64,000 nucleotides of DNA from Photobacterium indicum (GTDB lineage: Bacteria; Pseudomonadota; Gammaproteobacteria; Enterobacterales; Vibrionaceae), in assembly GCF_003026215.1 (NCBI RefSeq), contig NZ_PYOC01000012.1, positions 1 to 64,000 on the forward strand, read 5' to 3'. The notes beneath the pieces are model-generated. The model saw nothing but the letters and a program-made list of their open reading frames with translations, was not told the DNA's origin and did no database searches. Positions 36,367 through 47,133 of this stretch are shown piece by piece. The stretch's first letter is position 1. Each line of letters starts with the position of its first letter. Made by a program: the position numbers and the translations under genes.

Positions 36367-38733
36367 TTAATTATTTAAAGAGAATGAATTGCCGTACGAC
36401 ATCGCATTACCCGTATCACTTGATGCACCAAATGGCTTCGCACCTTGTAAACCAAGCAGGCTGAAGGTGAGTGATACGTTATTGTCATACTCGGTATTAC
36501 TTGAACCTAACGAGCTTGAGGCATACTTGTTGTAGGTCAAACCAATTAACCAACAAGCTGAACGGTATGTTAGGCCGACTTGACCTTCGACCATTTTGTT
36601 TACATTCAAATCATGGAAGTAATCAGCACGTACGCTGATCCCACCGTGTAATGGGAACCCGGTCGAAAGCCCCAACTGAGATATACCATCTTGCTCACCG
36701 CTATCATTAACGGAGTTGGGGTTGGTGACGTATTTATCCAAATAGCTACTCGATACATAGCGGTAGTTGGGCTGGATATACACCCCATTTTCTCGGTACT
36801 CAATCGCCCCGTTGGCTATTTGTACTTCTTTATCGCTGGCATCATATTGCATAGAGCCTTTCAAGAAGAGCCAGTCGGCATAATTAAATTCCGTTTCAAG
36901 GGCTGTGGCTGAATAACTTTCTACTTCGTCATCCACTGTTGGTTTATCGATATAGAATATCTGACCTAAGGAAAGGGTAAATCGTTCCTTAAAGTTACCA
37001 TCAAAATAGCGCGTTGATGCACCGACAGTGAATTGATTCGCAGGAGCAACGTAATCGACGCTGCTGTAGGTTTTATCACTGAACAGGCCATAGTAGTCTT
37101 GTTGTAAACGGGTGCTGTCGTAACCACCACCGTCATCATTAACTGGGTTGTAAATTCCAGTTTGGTCTTTATCTTGCACATAAAGGTATTGAATTTGAGG
37201 CTCTAAACTTTGGGTGTAATCCTGTCCCCAGATCGATGTATCACGTTCCAGGTATAAGCCACTGTGAATACGCGCCGTAGGAATGGTACGTGATACTGTT
37301 TCTTCTAACCCGTCACGAGAATAGCTTTTAAGATCTTGATTGTAATAAGTATAAAGTAACTTTGCTTCCGAGGTTAACGACCACCAAGGTGTTGCGAACG
37401 GTAAAGTTAATGTCGGTTCAAGATGAACACGGGTCGCGTCTGGTTTATTCGTAGCATCGTTGGCAAAACTACTGATGCTGCTCGCCATCGAAAAATCTAA
37501 TTCGTAAGGCAAGTTAGGGCGGTAATAGTTAAACTCGAGCTGCGGCATTAAACGGTATTGTGAACCTTGGCCGGTTTCGGTCAGCGGTTGGAAGTCTCGT
37601 ACCCGTAGGGTTGAATCCCAATATTGTTCACGATAAGACACTTCAGCGGTTTGTAATAAGTTGTTGTCTTCACGGTTACCGATACTAGAATCAATATCAG
37701 TAAAATAGTCGAAATCACTGGTTTTACTGTAATCAACCTCAAATAACCAATGGCTTTTGTACGTACCATTATGCGAGTAGTTAAATGCCCAGCGAGAGTC
37801 GTTATCATCAGCGGCTTTATCGCTGGCTAGATATTCGCCTTTTAATGAGCCTTGACCAAATTCCGTTAGATAGCGGAAATCAGTATTAAGCTGCAGCCCA
37901 CGATTACTCATGTACTTTGGCGTTAAGGTTAAATCGTAATTTGGGGCGATATTCCAATAAAATGGGGTTTCAAACTCGAAACCATCACGAGAGCCATAAC
38001 TGACAGACGGGTATAAGAACCCTGTTAAACGCTCTTTACCGACCGGTACGCGAAGGTACGGTAAATAGAAAACGGGCACATCAAGTACTTCAAAACGGGC
38101 ATTATAAAGATCGGCAAAAGGTGAATCGCCTTCTCGCTCCAATGTGGTCGCAGAGAAGCGCCAACTTTTATCTTCAGTAGGGCAAGTGGTATAAGTCCCA
38201 TCTTTCATGCGATAAAACTGTGTGCCTTGAGCGTGTGTTTTGGTGATTCTTCGTGCTTCACCACGGCCAGGTTCACAGGTTAGGTTATATACCGCGTGAT
38301 CCATTTCGGAATCTTCGGTGTCGAGATCGCTTTGTAAGCGGTCAGAATCGACTTCTAGCGTACCGTCATGAAAATAGACGTTGCCTTCAGCGACTACAAT
38401 ATTTTCAGGCTGGCGAAGAGATGCCTGATCGGCCGCAATGGTACGGTTTCCTTGCTGTACAACGACATCACCCGTGTAGGTGACTTTTGTTTTGTCGAGA
38501 GCTTCAGCGTGATCGGCAGTGACTTTTATGGGGTCATTGTTGGGATCGGTTGAGCGATCTTGAGGCGCAATACAAACACCACGCACCAACTCGATCTCAT
38601 CCACGTTGTCACTGGTTAGAGCAAGCTCATCATTGACATCTTCGCTTAATTTATTATTTTCATTTGCCATAGCCGGACCATACAGCGCGAGACTGATCAT
38701 GGTGGCTAGTAAGCTGCGGGAGGTTAATGACAT
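36367..38733 (-). CDS. lptD: LPS assembly outer-membrane protein LptD
   Basis: LptD is the barrel that inserts lipopolysaccharide into the outer leaflet with LptE. The 788-residue protein has a signal peptide (about 1-24), an OstA/LptA-like beta-jellyroll (about 65-170; ADHAEALDKTKVTYTGDVVV) and a large barrel. Cysteines near 54, 153 and 184, plus one near the C-terminus (RSACWLIGLTY), are placed for the disulfides needed for maturation. It is the first gene of the six-gene operon, divergent from djlA. Confidence 0.96.
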   Translation of the reverse strand: MSLTSRSLLATMISLALYGPAMANENNKLSEDVNDELALTSDNVDEIELVRGVCIAPQDRSTDPNNDPIKVTADHAEALDKTKVTYTGDVVVQQGNRTIAADQASLRQPENIVVAEGNVYFHDGTLEVDSDRLQSDLDTEDSEMDHAVYNLTCEPGRGEARRITKTHAQGTQFYRMKDGTYTTCPTEDKSWRFSATTLEREGDSPFADLYNARFEVLDVPVFYLPYLRVPVGKERLTGFLYPSVSYGSRDGFEFETPFYWNIAPNYDLTLTPKYMSNRGLQLNTDFRYLTEFGQGSLKGEYLASDKAADDNDSRWAFNYSHNGTYKSHWLFEVDYSKTSDFDYFTDIDSSIGNREDNNLLQTAEVSYREQYWDSTLRVRDFQPLTETGQGSQYRLMPQLEFNYYRPNLPYELDFSMASSISSFANDATNKPDATRVHLEPTLTLPFATPWWSLTSEAKLLYTYYNQDLKSYSRDGLEETVSRTIPTARIHSGLYLERDTSIWGQDYTQSLEPQIQYLYVQDKDQTGIYNPVNDDGGGYDSTRLQQDYYGLFSDKTYSSVDYVAPANQFTVGASTRYFDGNFKERFTLSLGQIFYIDKPTVDDEVESYSATALETEFNYADWLFLKGSMQYDASDKEVQIANGAIEYRENGVYIQPNYRYVSSSYLDKYVTNPNSVNDSGEQDGISQLGLSTGFPLHGGISVRADYFHDLNVNKMVEGQVGLTYRSACWLIGLTYNKYASSSLGSSNTEYDNNVSLTFSLLGLQGAKPFGASSDTGNAMSYGNSFSLNN

Positions 38734-38906
38734 CTGGTTAACATTCCTGTCTCAGTTTATGGCGCATAGCTATTTGGTTGCGCTTTTTACAAGCATTCCC
38801 GATAAATGACAGCTATCATAATGCAAATTTATCTCGACGGCATCTTTTCAAGCCACAGTGTCGAGTAAACCTTGAATAAATTTAATAAATTACCAGAGAG
38901 TATAGA

Positions 38907-39746
38907 ATGCAGGTGTGGGGTAAAATTCTAGGCGCATTTTTTGGTTTCCTTCTTGGTGGTCCATTTGGATTGCTATTAGGTCTGTTTTTAGGGCATAAGT
39001 TCGATAAGGCACGAAGAAATGTTTATCGTGGCGGCAGCTTTGGTGGTTTCGGCACCAACCGAGCGAACAGTGAGGAACGTCAAGCCGAATTCTTTTATGC
39101 TGGCTTTGCTGTTATGGGTCATATGGCAAAAGCCAAAGGACACGTAACAGAAGAAGAAATTCGTGTTGCCAGTGCCATTATGGATCGGATGAATTTGCAT
39201 GGAGAAGCTCGTCGTCAGGCGCAAAATGCATTTCGTGAAGGCAAAGAAGATGCGTTCCCTCTAGAGGAAACTTTAGCAAAGGTCCGTCAAAATTGTGCAG
39301 GGCGAGCCGATTTACTGCAGTTCTTCTTAGAGTTGCAAATTCAAGCGGCATTTGCTGATGGCTCGTTGCACCAGAATGAACGCCAGCTATTACATGTTAT
39401 TGCGCGTAGTTTAGGTTTCTCTGAACGCCAGTTAGACCAGCGTTTACACATGCAAGAAGCGGCATTTCGTTTTCAGCAAGGTGGGTTTAACCAGCAGCAT
39501 GGTGGTGGGTTTAGCCAAGCCCCAACCCGTGATCAATTAGCTGATGCCTATGAAATACTGGGTGTAACGGAAAGTGCAACGTCACAAGAAGTAAAACGTG
39601 CCTACCGTAAACAAATGAATGAACATCATCCTGATAAGCTTGCAGCTAAAGGGTTACCACCAGAAATGATGGAAATCGCTAATCAAAAAGCGCAAGAGCT
39701 TCAAGCGGCTTACGATATGATCCGTAAAGAGAAAGGCTTTAAGTAA
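38907..39746 (+). CDS. djlA: Co-chaperone DjlA
   Basis: This membrane-anchored DnaK partner has 279 residues (271 in E. coli). An N-terminal glycine-rich helix (about 6-30, ILGAFFGFLLGGPFGLLLGL) is the dimerising anchor. A TerB-like domain (about 55-175) follows, then a Q/G-rich linker and the C-terminal J domain with HHPDKLAAKG, whose HPD triad stimulates DnaK. It is divergent from lptD, as in E. coli. Confidence 0.96.
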   Translation: MQVWGKILGAFFGFLLGGPFGLLLGLFLGHKFDKARRNVYRGGSFGGFGTNRANSEERQAEFFYAGFAVMGHMAKAKGHVTEEEIRVASAIMDRMNLHGEARRQAQNAFREGKEDAFPLEETLAKVRQNCAGRADLLQFFLELQIQAAFADGSLHQNERQLLHVIARSLGFSERQLDQRLHMQEAAFRFQQGGFNQQHGGGFSQAPTRDQLADAYEILGVTESATSQEVKRAYRKQMNEHHPDKLAAKGLPPEMMEIANQKAQELQAAYDMIRKEKGFK

Positions 39747-39803
39747 TACACTGTAATCAACAGCGTAGCGAATCAATCGTATGGTTGCTATTGAATGTAA
39801 CCT

Positions 39804-39834
39804 AAAAAAACGAGAGCCAAGGCTCTCGTTTTTT
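39804..39834. terminator. Bidirectional terminator between djlA and the dehydrogenase
   Basis: CGAGAGCC (39811-39818) pairs with GGCTCTCG (39821-39828), with seven A before and six T after, serving both convergent genes. Confidence 0.93.
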
Positions 39835-39862
39835 CGGCTATCGAACGCTCTAAGCGTAAAAG

Positions 39863-40867
39863 CTAGACAAGATTTTTGGGTTTGCCTGCGACGTAGGCAT
39901 TCATATTGTCAATTAATTGATTGGCTAGTGTTTGAATGGCAGAGTCTGAACCCCAAGCGACATGCGGGGTTAGAATAAGGTTGGGTAAATCTGCGTTGGC
40001 AATTAAAGGATTGCTCATATCTGCAGGCTCTTGGGTAAATACATCGACTCCAGCCCCCGCAATATCACCATTCTTTAATGCATCCACTAATGCACCTTCA
40101 TCGACTAATCCACCACGACCTGCGTTAATCAAAATACTATTGGTTTTCATACGATTGAATTCATTGCAGCCGATCAGGTTTTGAGTGTGTTCACTTAATG
40201 GGCAATGTAAAGTCACGACATCTGCATGAGCTATGACTTCATTAAAAGGCCTGTAGCCGTCTCTACAGGTTTCTTTGTCTTTATGCTCCGCGTACAGCAC
40301 ATCCATACCTAACGCTTTAGCTAGCTTTGCTACAGCTTGTCCTAAGCCTCCATTACCAATGATTCCTAGCGTAGATCCCGAAATATCAGAAATAGGGTGG
40401 GTAAAAAAGCAAAATTGCTTCTTCTGTTGCCAAACACCTGCTTGGATATCTTGGTGATACCCCATCAGGTTTCTTTTTAAGGCGAACATCATGGCGATCA
40501 CATGCTCTGGCACTGAATCTGTTGCGTACCCTCGAATGTTTGCCACTGTAATGTTGTGCTGGTGGCAGTACGCTAAATCGACATTGTTTGTACCTGTTGC
40601 AGAGATCGCGATCATTTTCAGTTGAGGTAATTGGCTCAATACATCGGCATCAAGAATGACTTTATTAGCGATCGCGATAGTCGCATGTTGCAGGCGTTGA
40701 ATGACTTGGTCGGGTTTTGTTGTCGCAAATTCTTGCCATTCATGAGGGAAATTAGGCGATGGTAGTTGAATATGCTTGGGGATGGTCGCACGATCGAGAA
40801 AGACTATTTCTTGAGTGAGGGGTGTTTCAGAGACTGACGGTTGTTCAATGGATGAATGGTTTTTCAT
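39863..40867 (-). CDS. D-2-hydroxyacid dehydrogenase (glycerate dehydrogenase-like)
   Basis: The 334-residue NAD(P)-dependent oxidoreductase carries the Rossmann motif GIIGNGGLGQAVAKLAKALG (about residue 168), a catalytic arginine in INAGRGGLVDE, glutamate in DVFTQEPA and histidine in LTPHVAWGS. The substrate is probably glycerate/hydroxypyruvate or a related 2-keto acid and cannot be fixed by sequence alone. It lies between djlA and rluA, where E. coli has a different gene. Confidence 0.92.
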   Translation of the reverse strand: MKNHSSIEQPSVSETPLTQEIVFLDRATIPKHIQLPSPNFPHEWQEFATTKPDQVIQRLQHATIAIANKVILDADVLSQLPQLKMIAISATGTNNVDLAYCHQHNITVANIRGYATDSVPEHVIAMMFALKRNLMGYHQDIQAGVWQQKKQFCFFTHPISDISGSTLGIIGNGGLGQAVAKLAKALGMDVLYAEHKDKETCRDGYRPFNEVIAHADVVTLHCPLSEHTQNLIGCNEFNRMKTNSILINAGRGGLVDEGALVDALKNGDIAGAGVDVFTQEPADMSNPLIANADLPNLILTPHVAWGSDSAIQTLANQLIDNMNAYVAGKPKNLV

Positions 40868-40949
40868 GGGAGCAAATCCGATTTGATCGTAATGAATGGT
40901 GAATAATTCATATTAAGACCAAATCTGGATGAACTCTCAAGGCTTGATA

Positions 40950-41669
40950 TTATTTTTCTTGATCTGCTGAGAGGAATTCGATGGTTTTCATCGGCACATC
41001 AGGAAATAACTCACAGGGTGCAAAAAAGTGAATGGGTTCTTTGGTGCCAGGGTGTGTAAAAGCTATTTCGGCGGCATGTAAATGAAGACGGTCGGCAATC
41101 GCATTTGCCTCGTCATTGGCATAAAACTCATCACCAATTATAGGATGACCTAAAGCTTGCATATGTACACGAAGCTGGTGTGAGCGACCAGTGATAGGGT
41201 GTAAACGAACTAGTGTGGTCTGCGCTTCACGAGCAACTACTTCGTAATGCGTTACTGATGGTTTTCCATCTTCGTAACAAACTTTTTGTTTAGGTCTATT
41301 CGGCCAATCACAAATCAAGGGTAAATCAACCGTCCCCGTGTCTTGGTCAGGATGTCCCCATATGCGGGCATAGTAGACTTTTTGGGTAGCACGTTCGCGA
41401 AACTGTGCATGCAAATGACGTTCAGCATCTTTGTTTACCGCCAACATAATCAAACCCGAAGTCGACATATCAAGGCGATGGACAATGTGTGCTTCTGGGT
41501 AATCACGTAAAACTCGGCTATACACACTGTCGTAGTGTTCTGGATTCCGACCAGGATTGGATAGCAAGCCTGACGGTTTATTTAGCATGATAATGTCTTC
41601 ATCATGATGAAGAATATCTAACCAAGGAACAGTGGGTGGGTGGTAGTCTAAATGCGGTAACGGTTTCAT
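40950..41669 (-). CDS. rluA: Dual-specificity pseudouridine synthase RluA
   Basis: RluA makes pseudouridine 746 in 23S rRNA and 32 in several tRNAs. The 239-residue protein has the catalytic aspartate in AHIVHRLDMSTSGLIMLAVN, plus RLHPITGRSHQLRVHMQALGHPIIGD (parts). E. coli RluA has 219 residues. It lies 92 bases downstream of rapA on the same strand, as in E. coli; a weak CAAAAGCCG/CGGCTTTTG stem lies in the gap. Confidence 0.95.
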   Translation of the reverse strand: MKPLPHLDYHPPTVPWLDILHHDEDIIMLNKPSGLLSNPGRNPEHYDSVYSRVLRDYPEAHIVHRLDMSTSGLIMLAVNKDAERHLHAQFRERATQKVYYARIWGHPDQDTGTVDLPLICDWPNRPKQKVCYEDGKPSVTHYEVVAREAQTTLVRLHPITGRSHQLRVHMQALGHPIIGDEFYANDEANAIADRLHLHAAEIAFTHPGTKEPIHFFAPCELFPDVPMKTIEFLSADQEK

Positions 41670-41761
41670 TATTTACTCTGAAAAATAGAGGTAATTAAAT
41701 ACAAAAGCCGCGTCAGAATAGACTGGTACACGGCTTTTGAACCTAGATTAAAAGGGTTGCA

Positions 41762-44680
41762 TTAGTTATGGCTAACAACAATGAGACGTAATGAATCCAG
41801 TTGTATTTGTGCTTTACCAATGTAACCCGTGAGATCTTGAATTTGGCTTTCAATTAGCTCTAATTCATCATCTCGAATATTAGGGTTCACCGCTTTTAAT
41901 GCCTGAAGACGGTTTAATTCAGCTTGTAGGCTATTTTCCATTTCAGCCTGTGCAGATTCGCGAACGGTCACCAATTCTTTGGCGACTTCTTGCTCTGCTT
42001 GAGCAATTAAAACGTGAATATCTTTCTGTACTGAATTAACAAGCTTGCTTGCAAGGTGACGATTTACCGGGCTTAACTGGCGGTTGAAACCTTCAAATGC
42101 GACTTTGTTTGAGAGGTTGCTACCTTTCGCATCCAGCAAAATTCGGATTGGTGTTTTCGGTAAGAATCGACCAATTCCTGATGATCTTGGTGCTTGTGCA
42201 TCAACCACGTAAACCATTTCGAGCAGTAACGTTCCGGCAGGCAATGCTTTATTTTTCAATAACGAGACGGCTGTAGCACCAACGCCTTCAGATAGCAGTA
42301 AATCAATACCACCTTGAATCATTGGGTGTTCCCAGCTAATGAAGTGCAAGTCTTCACGTGATAGCGCTGTTTCACGATCAAAGGTGATAGTACAACCGTC
42401 ATAAGGTAAGCCTGGGTAGCTTGCTACCATCATGTGCTCAGAAGGGGTCACGACAATGGCGTTTTCACCTTTATCATCTTGATTCAAACCAATGGTATCA
42501 AATAAACCCAGAGAGAAAGCAACAAGGTTGGTATCGCCATCTTTTGATGATATTTTCGTCACGAGCTCATTGGCAGCATCACCACCGTTTGAGTGGATCT
42601 CTAACAGACGGTCACGACCTTGGTCTAGTTTCGATTTCAACTCCAAGTGCATTGCTGCACTTTTTTCAATCAAGTTTTCTAGATCTGCAGGTTCATGTTT
42701 TTCACATGCTAATAGCGCTATTAGATCGTCACTGACGGCTTCATAGACAGCACGGCCAGTAGGACAAGTTTCTTCAAAAGAGTTTAACCCTTCGTTGTAC
42801 CAGTGCGCTAGCAAAGCTTGAGACGTACCTTCTAGGTGCGGCACATGAATTTCAATATCACGCTGCTGACCAATACGGTCAAGGCGGCCAATACGCTGTT
42901 CAAGTAAGTCAGGGTTATTCGGTAAATCAAACATTACTAGCTGATTTGCGAATTGGAAGTTACGTCCTTCAGAGCCGATCTCAGAACACAATAAGACCTG
43001 AGCACCGTCATCTTCTTGTGCGAAGTAAGCTGCTGCTTTGTCACGTTCTATAATCGACATGCCTTCATGGAACACTGTCGCACGAATACCTTCACGCTCA
43101 CGTAATGCTTGCTCTAGGGTTAAGGCTGTTTGTGCGCGAGAACAAATCACGAGAACCTTCTCGTTACGGTTTGCTTTTAGCATATCCAGCAACCAGTTTA
43201 CACGCGGGTCAAAGTTCCACCATGTTGCTGACTCACCTTCGAATTCTTGATAAATATCTTCAGGGTAAAGCAGTTTAATGGCTTTTTGTTCTGTCGATGT
43301 AGAGCCTGACATCATGCTAGAAACACGCATCGCCGTTTTATATTGCGAAGGCAGTTCTAACGGGTACATGTTGAGATGACGTTCAGGGAACCCTTTAATC
43401 GCAGCACGTGTATTTCGGAACAATACGCGACCTGTACCATGGCGATCCATCAAACTATCAATTAACTCATGACGCACGGTTTGCGCGTGTTCATCATCAA
43501 CATCGCTAGATTCGATAAGACGAAGCTTTGGCTCAATATCTTGTTCTGACAGTAAATCGATTAACGTTTTTCTGGCGTCATCATCGATTTTCTCACCAGA
43601 AAGTAAACGAGTGACGGCTTCTGCCACAGGGGCGTATTGGCGCTCTTCTTCAACAAAGGTTTCGTAATCATAAAAACGGTCAGGATCGAGTAAACGTAAA
43701 CGAGCAAAGTGGCTTTCACGACCGAGTTGTTCTGGTGTTGCCGTTAGCAGTAAGACGCCGGGTGTTGCTTCCGCTAATGCTTCAACTACTTGGTACTGGC
43801 GGCTTGGCTTATCTTCACTCCACTCTAAATGGTGTGCTTCATCGACAACTAATAAATCCCAATCGGCATCTTGTGCTTGTTCGAAACGACGGCGACTTTT
43901 ACGCAAGAAATCTAACGAACATAATACGTATTGAGCAGTCTCAAATGGGTTAGTTGCATCAGCAAGTGACTCGACGCAACGTTCTTCATCAAAAATAGAG
44001 AAGTGTAAGTTGAAACGACGCATCATTTCTACAAGCCATTGATGTTGAAGTGTTTCAGGCACAACAATCAGAATGCGTTCAGCACGCCCCGCAAGCACTT
44101 GCTGGTGGATGATCATACCGGCTTCAATCGTTTTACCTAAACCTACTTCATCAGCGAGTAATACACGAGGTGCGTAACGTCGACCCACTTCATGCGCGAT
44201 GAATAACTGGTGAGGAATTAAACCTGCACGCATACCACACAGGCCACGTAATGGGCTCTTATGTTGTTCATATTGATTGGTAAGAGCGCGGTAGCGTAAG
44301 GCAAAACGATCCATACGATCGATTTGACCCGCAAATAATTTATCTTGTGGTTTGTTAAAGCGGATTTGGTGACTTAGGAAGATTTCACGTAACTTTACGT
44401 TTTCTTCATCAGTGTCCGTACGTGTTCCAATATAAGTAAAAAGGCCGCCATTTTCTTCGACGATTTTTACCTCTAGTGACCAGCCGTCATGGCTTTCAAC
44501 TACATCACCAACATTAAACATTACACGGGTAACTGGAGCATCACTTCGTGCATACAGGCGGCTCTCTTCACAGGCGGAGAACATTATGGAAACTGTTCGC
44601 TTATCTTCAGCAACAACGGTACCTAAACCTAAATCACTTTCAGTATCACTGATCCAACGTTGGCCCAAAGTAAATGGCAT
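41762..44680 (-). CDS. rapA: RNA polymerase-associated ATPase RapA (HepA)
   Basis: RapA is a SWI/SNF-type translocase that recycles RNA polymerase after termination. The 972 residues (968 in E. coli) show N-terminal Tudor-like domains (about 1-105), Walker A in [16 protein letters not shown] (about residue 178), DEAHHLEW (about 280), the helicase C region with [12 protein letters not shown] and [11 protein letters not shown], and C-terminal domains. It starts [20 protein letters not shown]. It is divergent from the PhoH-like gene. Confidence 0.97.
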   Translation of the reverse strand: MPFTLGQRWISDTESDLGLGTVVAEDKRTVSIMFSACEESRLYARSDAPVTRVMFNVGDVVESHDGWSLEVKIVEENGGLFTYIGTRTDTDEENVKLREIFLSHQIRFNKPQDKLFAGQIDRMDRFALRYRALTNQYEQHKSPLRGLCGMRAGLIPHQLFIAHEVGRRYAPRVLLADEVGLGKTIEAGMIIHQQVLAGRAERILIVVPETLQHQWLVEMMRRFNLHFSIFDEERCVESLADATNPFETAQYVLCSLDFLRKSRRRFEQAQDADWDLLVVDEAHHLEWSEDKPSRQYQVVEALAEATPGVLLLTATPEQLGRESHFARLRLLDPDRFYDYETFVEEERQYAPVAEAVTRLLSGEKIDDDARKTLIDLLSEQDIEPKLRLIESSDVDDEHAQTVRHELIDSLMDRHGTGRVLFRNTRAAIKGFPERHLNMYPLELPSQYKTAMRVSSMMSGSTSTEQKAIKLLYPEDIYQEFEGESATWWNFDPRVNWLLDMLKANRNEKVLVICSRAQTALTLEQALREREGIRATVFHEGMSIIERDKAAAYFAQEDDGAQVLLCSEIGSEGRNFQFANQLVMFDLPNNPDLLEQRIGRLDRIGQQRDIEIHVPHLEGTSQALLAHWYNEGLNSFEETCPTGRAVYEAVSDDLIALLACEKHEPADLENLIEKSAAMHLELKSKLDQGRDRLLEIHSNGGDAANELVTKISSKDGDTNLVAFSLGLFDTIGLNQDDKGENAIVVTPSEHMMVASYPGLPYDGCTITFDRETALSREDLHFISWEHPMIQGGIDLLLSEGVGATAVSLLKNKALPAGTLLLEMVYVVDAQAPRSSGIGRFLPKTPIRILLDAKGSNLSNKVAFEGFNRQLSPVNRHLASKLVNSVQKDIHVLIAQAEQEVAKELVTVRESAQAEMENSLQAELNRLQALKAVNPNIRDDELELIESQIQDLTGYIGKAQIQLDSLRLIVVSHN

Positions 44681-44802
44681 AGTAGTAAAAGCCTTCTAAT
44701 TATCTGATATACAGGAGAATGTGTAACCCGGCACGGATTTTTTTTTGGTCTACACTGGTATTAAGTGTAAGCCAGAATCCGCCACGGTAAAAAAGGGAAG
44801 TA

Positions 44803-44916
44803 ATGGTACTGCATGATGTGATTAAGGTCACGGTGAAAGTGATCAATCCGCCTTACAGTTTTTATTGTCACATTTATTTAAAATCTCCGGTCTTTAATAG
44901 TAACTACAAAATTTAG
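44803..44916 (+). CDS. Candidate 37-residue frame in the rapA-phoH gap
   Basis: ATG 44803 follows GGGAAG and the frame runs to TAG 44914-44916, encoding MVLHDVIKVTVKVINPPYSF and 17 more residues. No homologue is recognised and there is no membrane segment. The 319-base gap between rapA and the PhoH-like gene holds nothing else I can name. Chance occurrence is a real possibility. Confidence 0.2.
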   Translation: MVLHDVIKVTVKVINPPYSFYCHIYLKSPVFNSNYKI

Positions 44917-44999
44917 ATTATTAACAATAGTCATTTTGACTTACGCTTTAAGAGTGATAGTAATTTGATTGCTATCAGACTGTTACCAAGGAGGTGCTT

Positions 45000-46376
45000 A
45001 TGGACGATTATGAACGGAAAATCTTTGTACTAGATACGAATATTCTACTTCACGAACCTCTCGCTATTTATTCATTTCAAGAACACGATGTTGTCATTCC
45101 AATGACAGTGCTGGAAGAGTTAGACCGCATCAAAGACAGTAAGCGAGATGTTTCTCGTGATGCTCGTGTTGCCATTCGGGCATTAGAAGATATTTTCCAC
45201 GACGCAACCCCAGAACAAATATCGGCCGGTATTCCATTCACTAACCAAGTAGGCAAAAAAGGCACGGTTGCGATATTTGCTGATTATGAAATAAAACAAA
45301 CGGTTCAGGCTTTTTCTGATAAAGCGGGCGATAACCGTATTCTTAATGGTGTTTTATATTTACAGGAGCAGCATGCCCCTCGTGATGTTGTGCTCGTAAC
45401 GAAAGACATAAACATGCGCTTACGTGCCAAAGGTGCGGGTGTGTGTTATGTGGATGATTATCGTTCCGATCAGTTAATTGATGATATTAAGTTACTGACG
45501 AAAGGTTTTCATCGCTTTGAAGGGCCTTTTTGGGAAGGTGTTGCAGAGTGCCATTCTGAAAATAGAGGACGTTCAACGGTACATACGTTACCGAGAAGCC
45601 TATTTGAAACGCCGTTTATTAATCAATACTTATTAGATGATGGTGGTGATTTCACTGGTCGAATTCAAAGTATTGATGATGATAGCGTTACCGTTAAAGA
45701 TATTGGTCATGATCGGTTGATGCATCGTCAAGCATGGGGTCTTCACCCTAAAAATGTGTATCAAGGTATGGCGCTTGATGCGATGTTAGATCCCGATATT
45801 GATTTAGTGATCCTTACTGGTCCGGCGGGCTGTGGTAAAACCATCTTGGCGATGGCGGCCGCGCTTGAACAGGTCATTGAAAAAGGCATGTATGACAAGA
45901 TAATTGTTACACGTAATACGCCTGAAATCGCCGAATCGATTGGTTTCTTGCCTGGAACAGAAGAAGAAAAAATGATGCCATGGTTAGCGGCGGTAACCGA
46001 TACTATGGAAGCATTGCATAAAAACGATGTGTGTACTGATGGCTCAATGAAATATATTTTTGATAAAGCCAATATTCAGTTCAAATCGATAAACTTCATG
46101 CGTGGTCGTTCTATTCAGAATGCGTTTGTATTGCTGGATGAATGCCAGAATTTAACGGCCTCTCAAATTAAAACCATCATCACCCGATGTGGTGAAGGCA
46201 CCAAGTTGGTCTGCTCGGGGAATTTAGCGCAGATCGACTCCAGTTATCTTTCACCCGTCACCTCGGGTCTTACTTATATTGTTGAACGCTTTAAGAATTT
46301 TGAAGGTAGTGCCAATATCTACCTTAATGGGGTCGTCCGCAGTCGCCTTGCTGAATTTGCGGAAGAAAATCTTTAA
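45000..46376 (+). CDS. PIN-PhoH protein (ribonuclease/ATPase fusion)
   Basis: The 458-residue cytoplasmic protein joins an N-terminal PIN nuclease domain (about 8-150; FVLDTNILLHEP, VIPMTVLEELDRIK, GDNRIL, acidic residues for metal) to a PhoH ATPase (about 250-455; Walker A GPAGCGKTILA near residue 275, Walker B FVLLDECQNL). Such PhoH2-like proteins unwind and cleave RNA in some bacteria. ATG 45000 is preferred because AAGGAGGT precedes it; GTG 44994 is alternative. It is convergent with thiQ. Confidence 0.94.
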   Translation: MDDYERKIFVLDTNILLHEPLAIYSFQEHDVVIPMTVLEELDRIKDSKRDVSRDARVAIRALEDIFHDATPEQISAGIPFTNQVGKKGTVAIFADYEIKQTVQAFSDKAGDNRILNGVLYLQEQHAPRDVVLVTKDINMRLRAKGAGVCYVDDYRSDQLIDDIKLLTKGFHRFEGPFWEGVAECHSENRGRSTVHTLPRSLFETPFINQYLLDDGGDFTGRIQSIDDDSVTVKDIGHDRLMHRQAWGLHPKNVYQGMALDAMLDPDIDLVILTGPAGCGKTILAMAAALEQVIEKGMYDKIIVTRNTPEIAESIGFLPGTEEEKMMPWLAAVTDTMEALHKNDVCTDGSMKYIFDKANIQFKSINFMRGRSIQNAFVLLDECQNLTASQIKTIITRCGEGTKLVCSGNLAQIDSSYLSPVTSGLTYIVERFKNFEGSANIYLNGVVRSRLAEFAEENL

Positions 46377-46395
46377 TGTTCTCAACGTTTTTTAT

Positions 46396-47121
46396 TTAAC
46401 ATCCTAAATATTGCGTTAAAGCTTCATCTTTTGGCTCACCCAGCACTTGTTGGGTTGAGCCAAACACACGTATTTGGCCATTATGAATAAAAGCACATTT
46501 ATTGGATATTTTTAGCGCATCTTCTGGGCTATGAGTGATCATTAAGACAGTGATTTTTTGTTCTTGTGCAATATGCTTGACTAACTCCAGCATTTCTTTT
46601 CTCAACGCGGGATCTAACGCCGAAAAAGGTTCATCCAGTAATAACAACGGGCGCTGACGAATTAAACAACGCGCTAATGCGACACGTTGCTTTTGACCGC
46701 CAGAAAGTTGTTCTGGTAGGCGAACAAGGTACTTATTCACCCCGACTCTTGAGGCTGCCACCACAATATTCTCTTTCTCTTGGCGTGATAGCTTTAATCC
46801 AGGATGAATACCAAGACCAATATTTTCAAATACTGTTAAGTGTGGGAATAAATTATGTTCTTGAAATAACATCGATAACGGACGTTCGGCTGGTGCTTGT
46901 GTGGTGATGAGATCGCCATTGAGGTGCAGTTCACCGCTATCTGGTTTAAGAAAACCTGCAATCATAGCAAGCAATGAACTTTTACCTGAGCCACTTGGGC
47001 CGATTAACGCGATGATATCGCCTTTATTGGCGATAAGATCGAAAGACATCAATAATGATTCATTGTGAGAGCCATTCCCCTGATGGGTATAGCAATGATT
47101 TAGTTGATCGAGCTGTATCAT
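46396..47121 (-). CDS. thiQ: Thiamine ABC transporter ATP-binding protein ThiQ
   Basis: ThiQ powers uptake of thiamine, thiamine phosphate and TPP. The protein of about 241 residues has Walker A GPSGSGKSSLL, signature LSGGQKQRVALARCL, Walker B LLLLDEPFSALD and an H-loop THS. ATG 47121 (MIQLDQLNHCY) aligns with E. coli ThiQ (MLKLTDITWLY); GTG 47133, right at the thiP stop, is alternative. Third gene of thiBPQ under TPP riboswitch control. Confidence 0.94.
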   Translation of the reverse strand: MIQLDQLNHCYTHQGNGSHNESLLMSFDLIANKGDIIALIGPSGSGKSSLLAMIAGFLKPDSGELHLNGDLITTQAPAERPLSMLFQEHNLFPHLTVFENIGLGIHPGLKLSRQEKENIVVAASRVGVNKYLVRLPEQLSGGQKQRVALARCLIRQRPLLLLDEPFSALDPALRKEMLELVKHIAQEQKITVLMITHSPEDALKISNKCAFIHNGQIRVFGSTQQVLGEPKDEALTQYLGC

Positions 47122-47133
47122 GGTCGTATTCAC

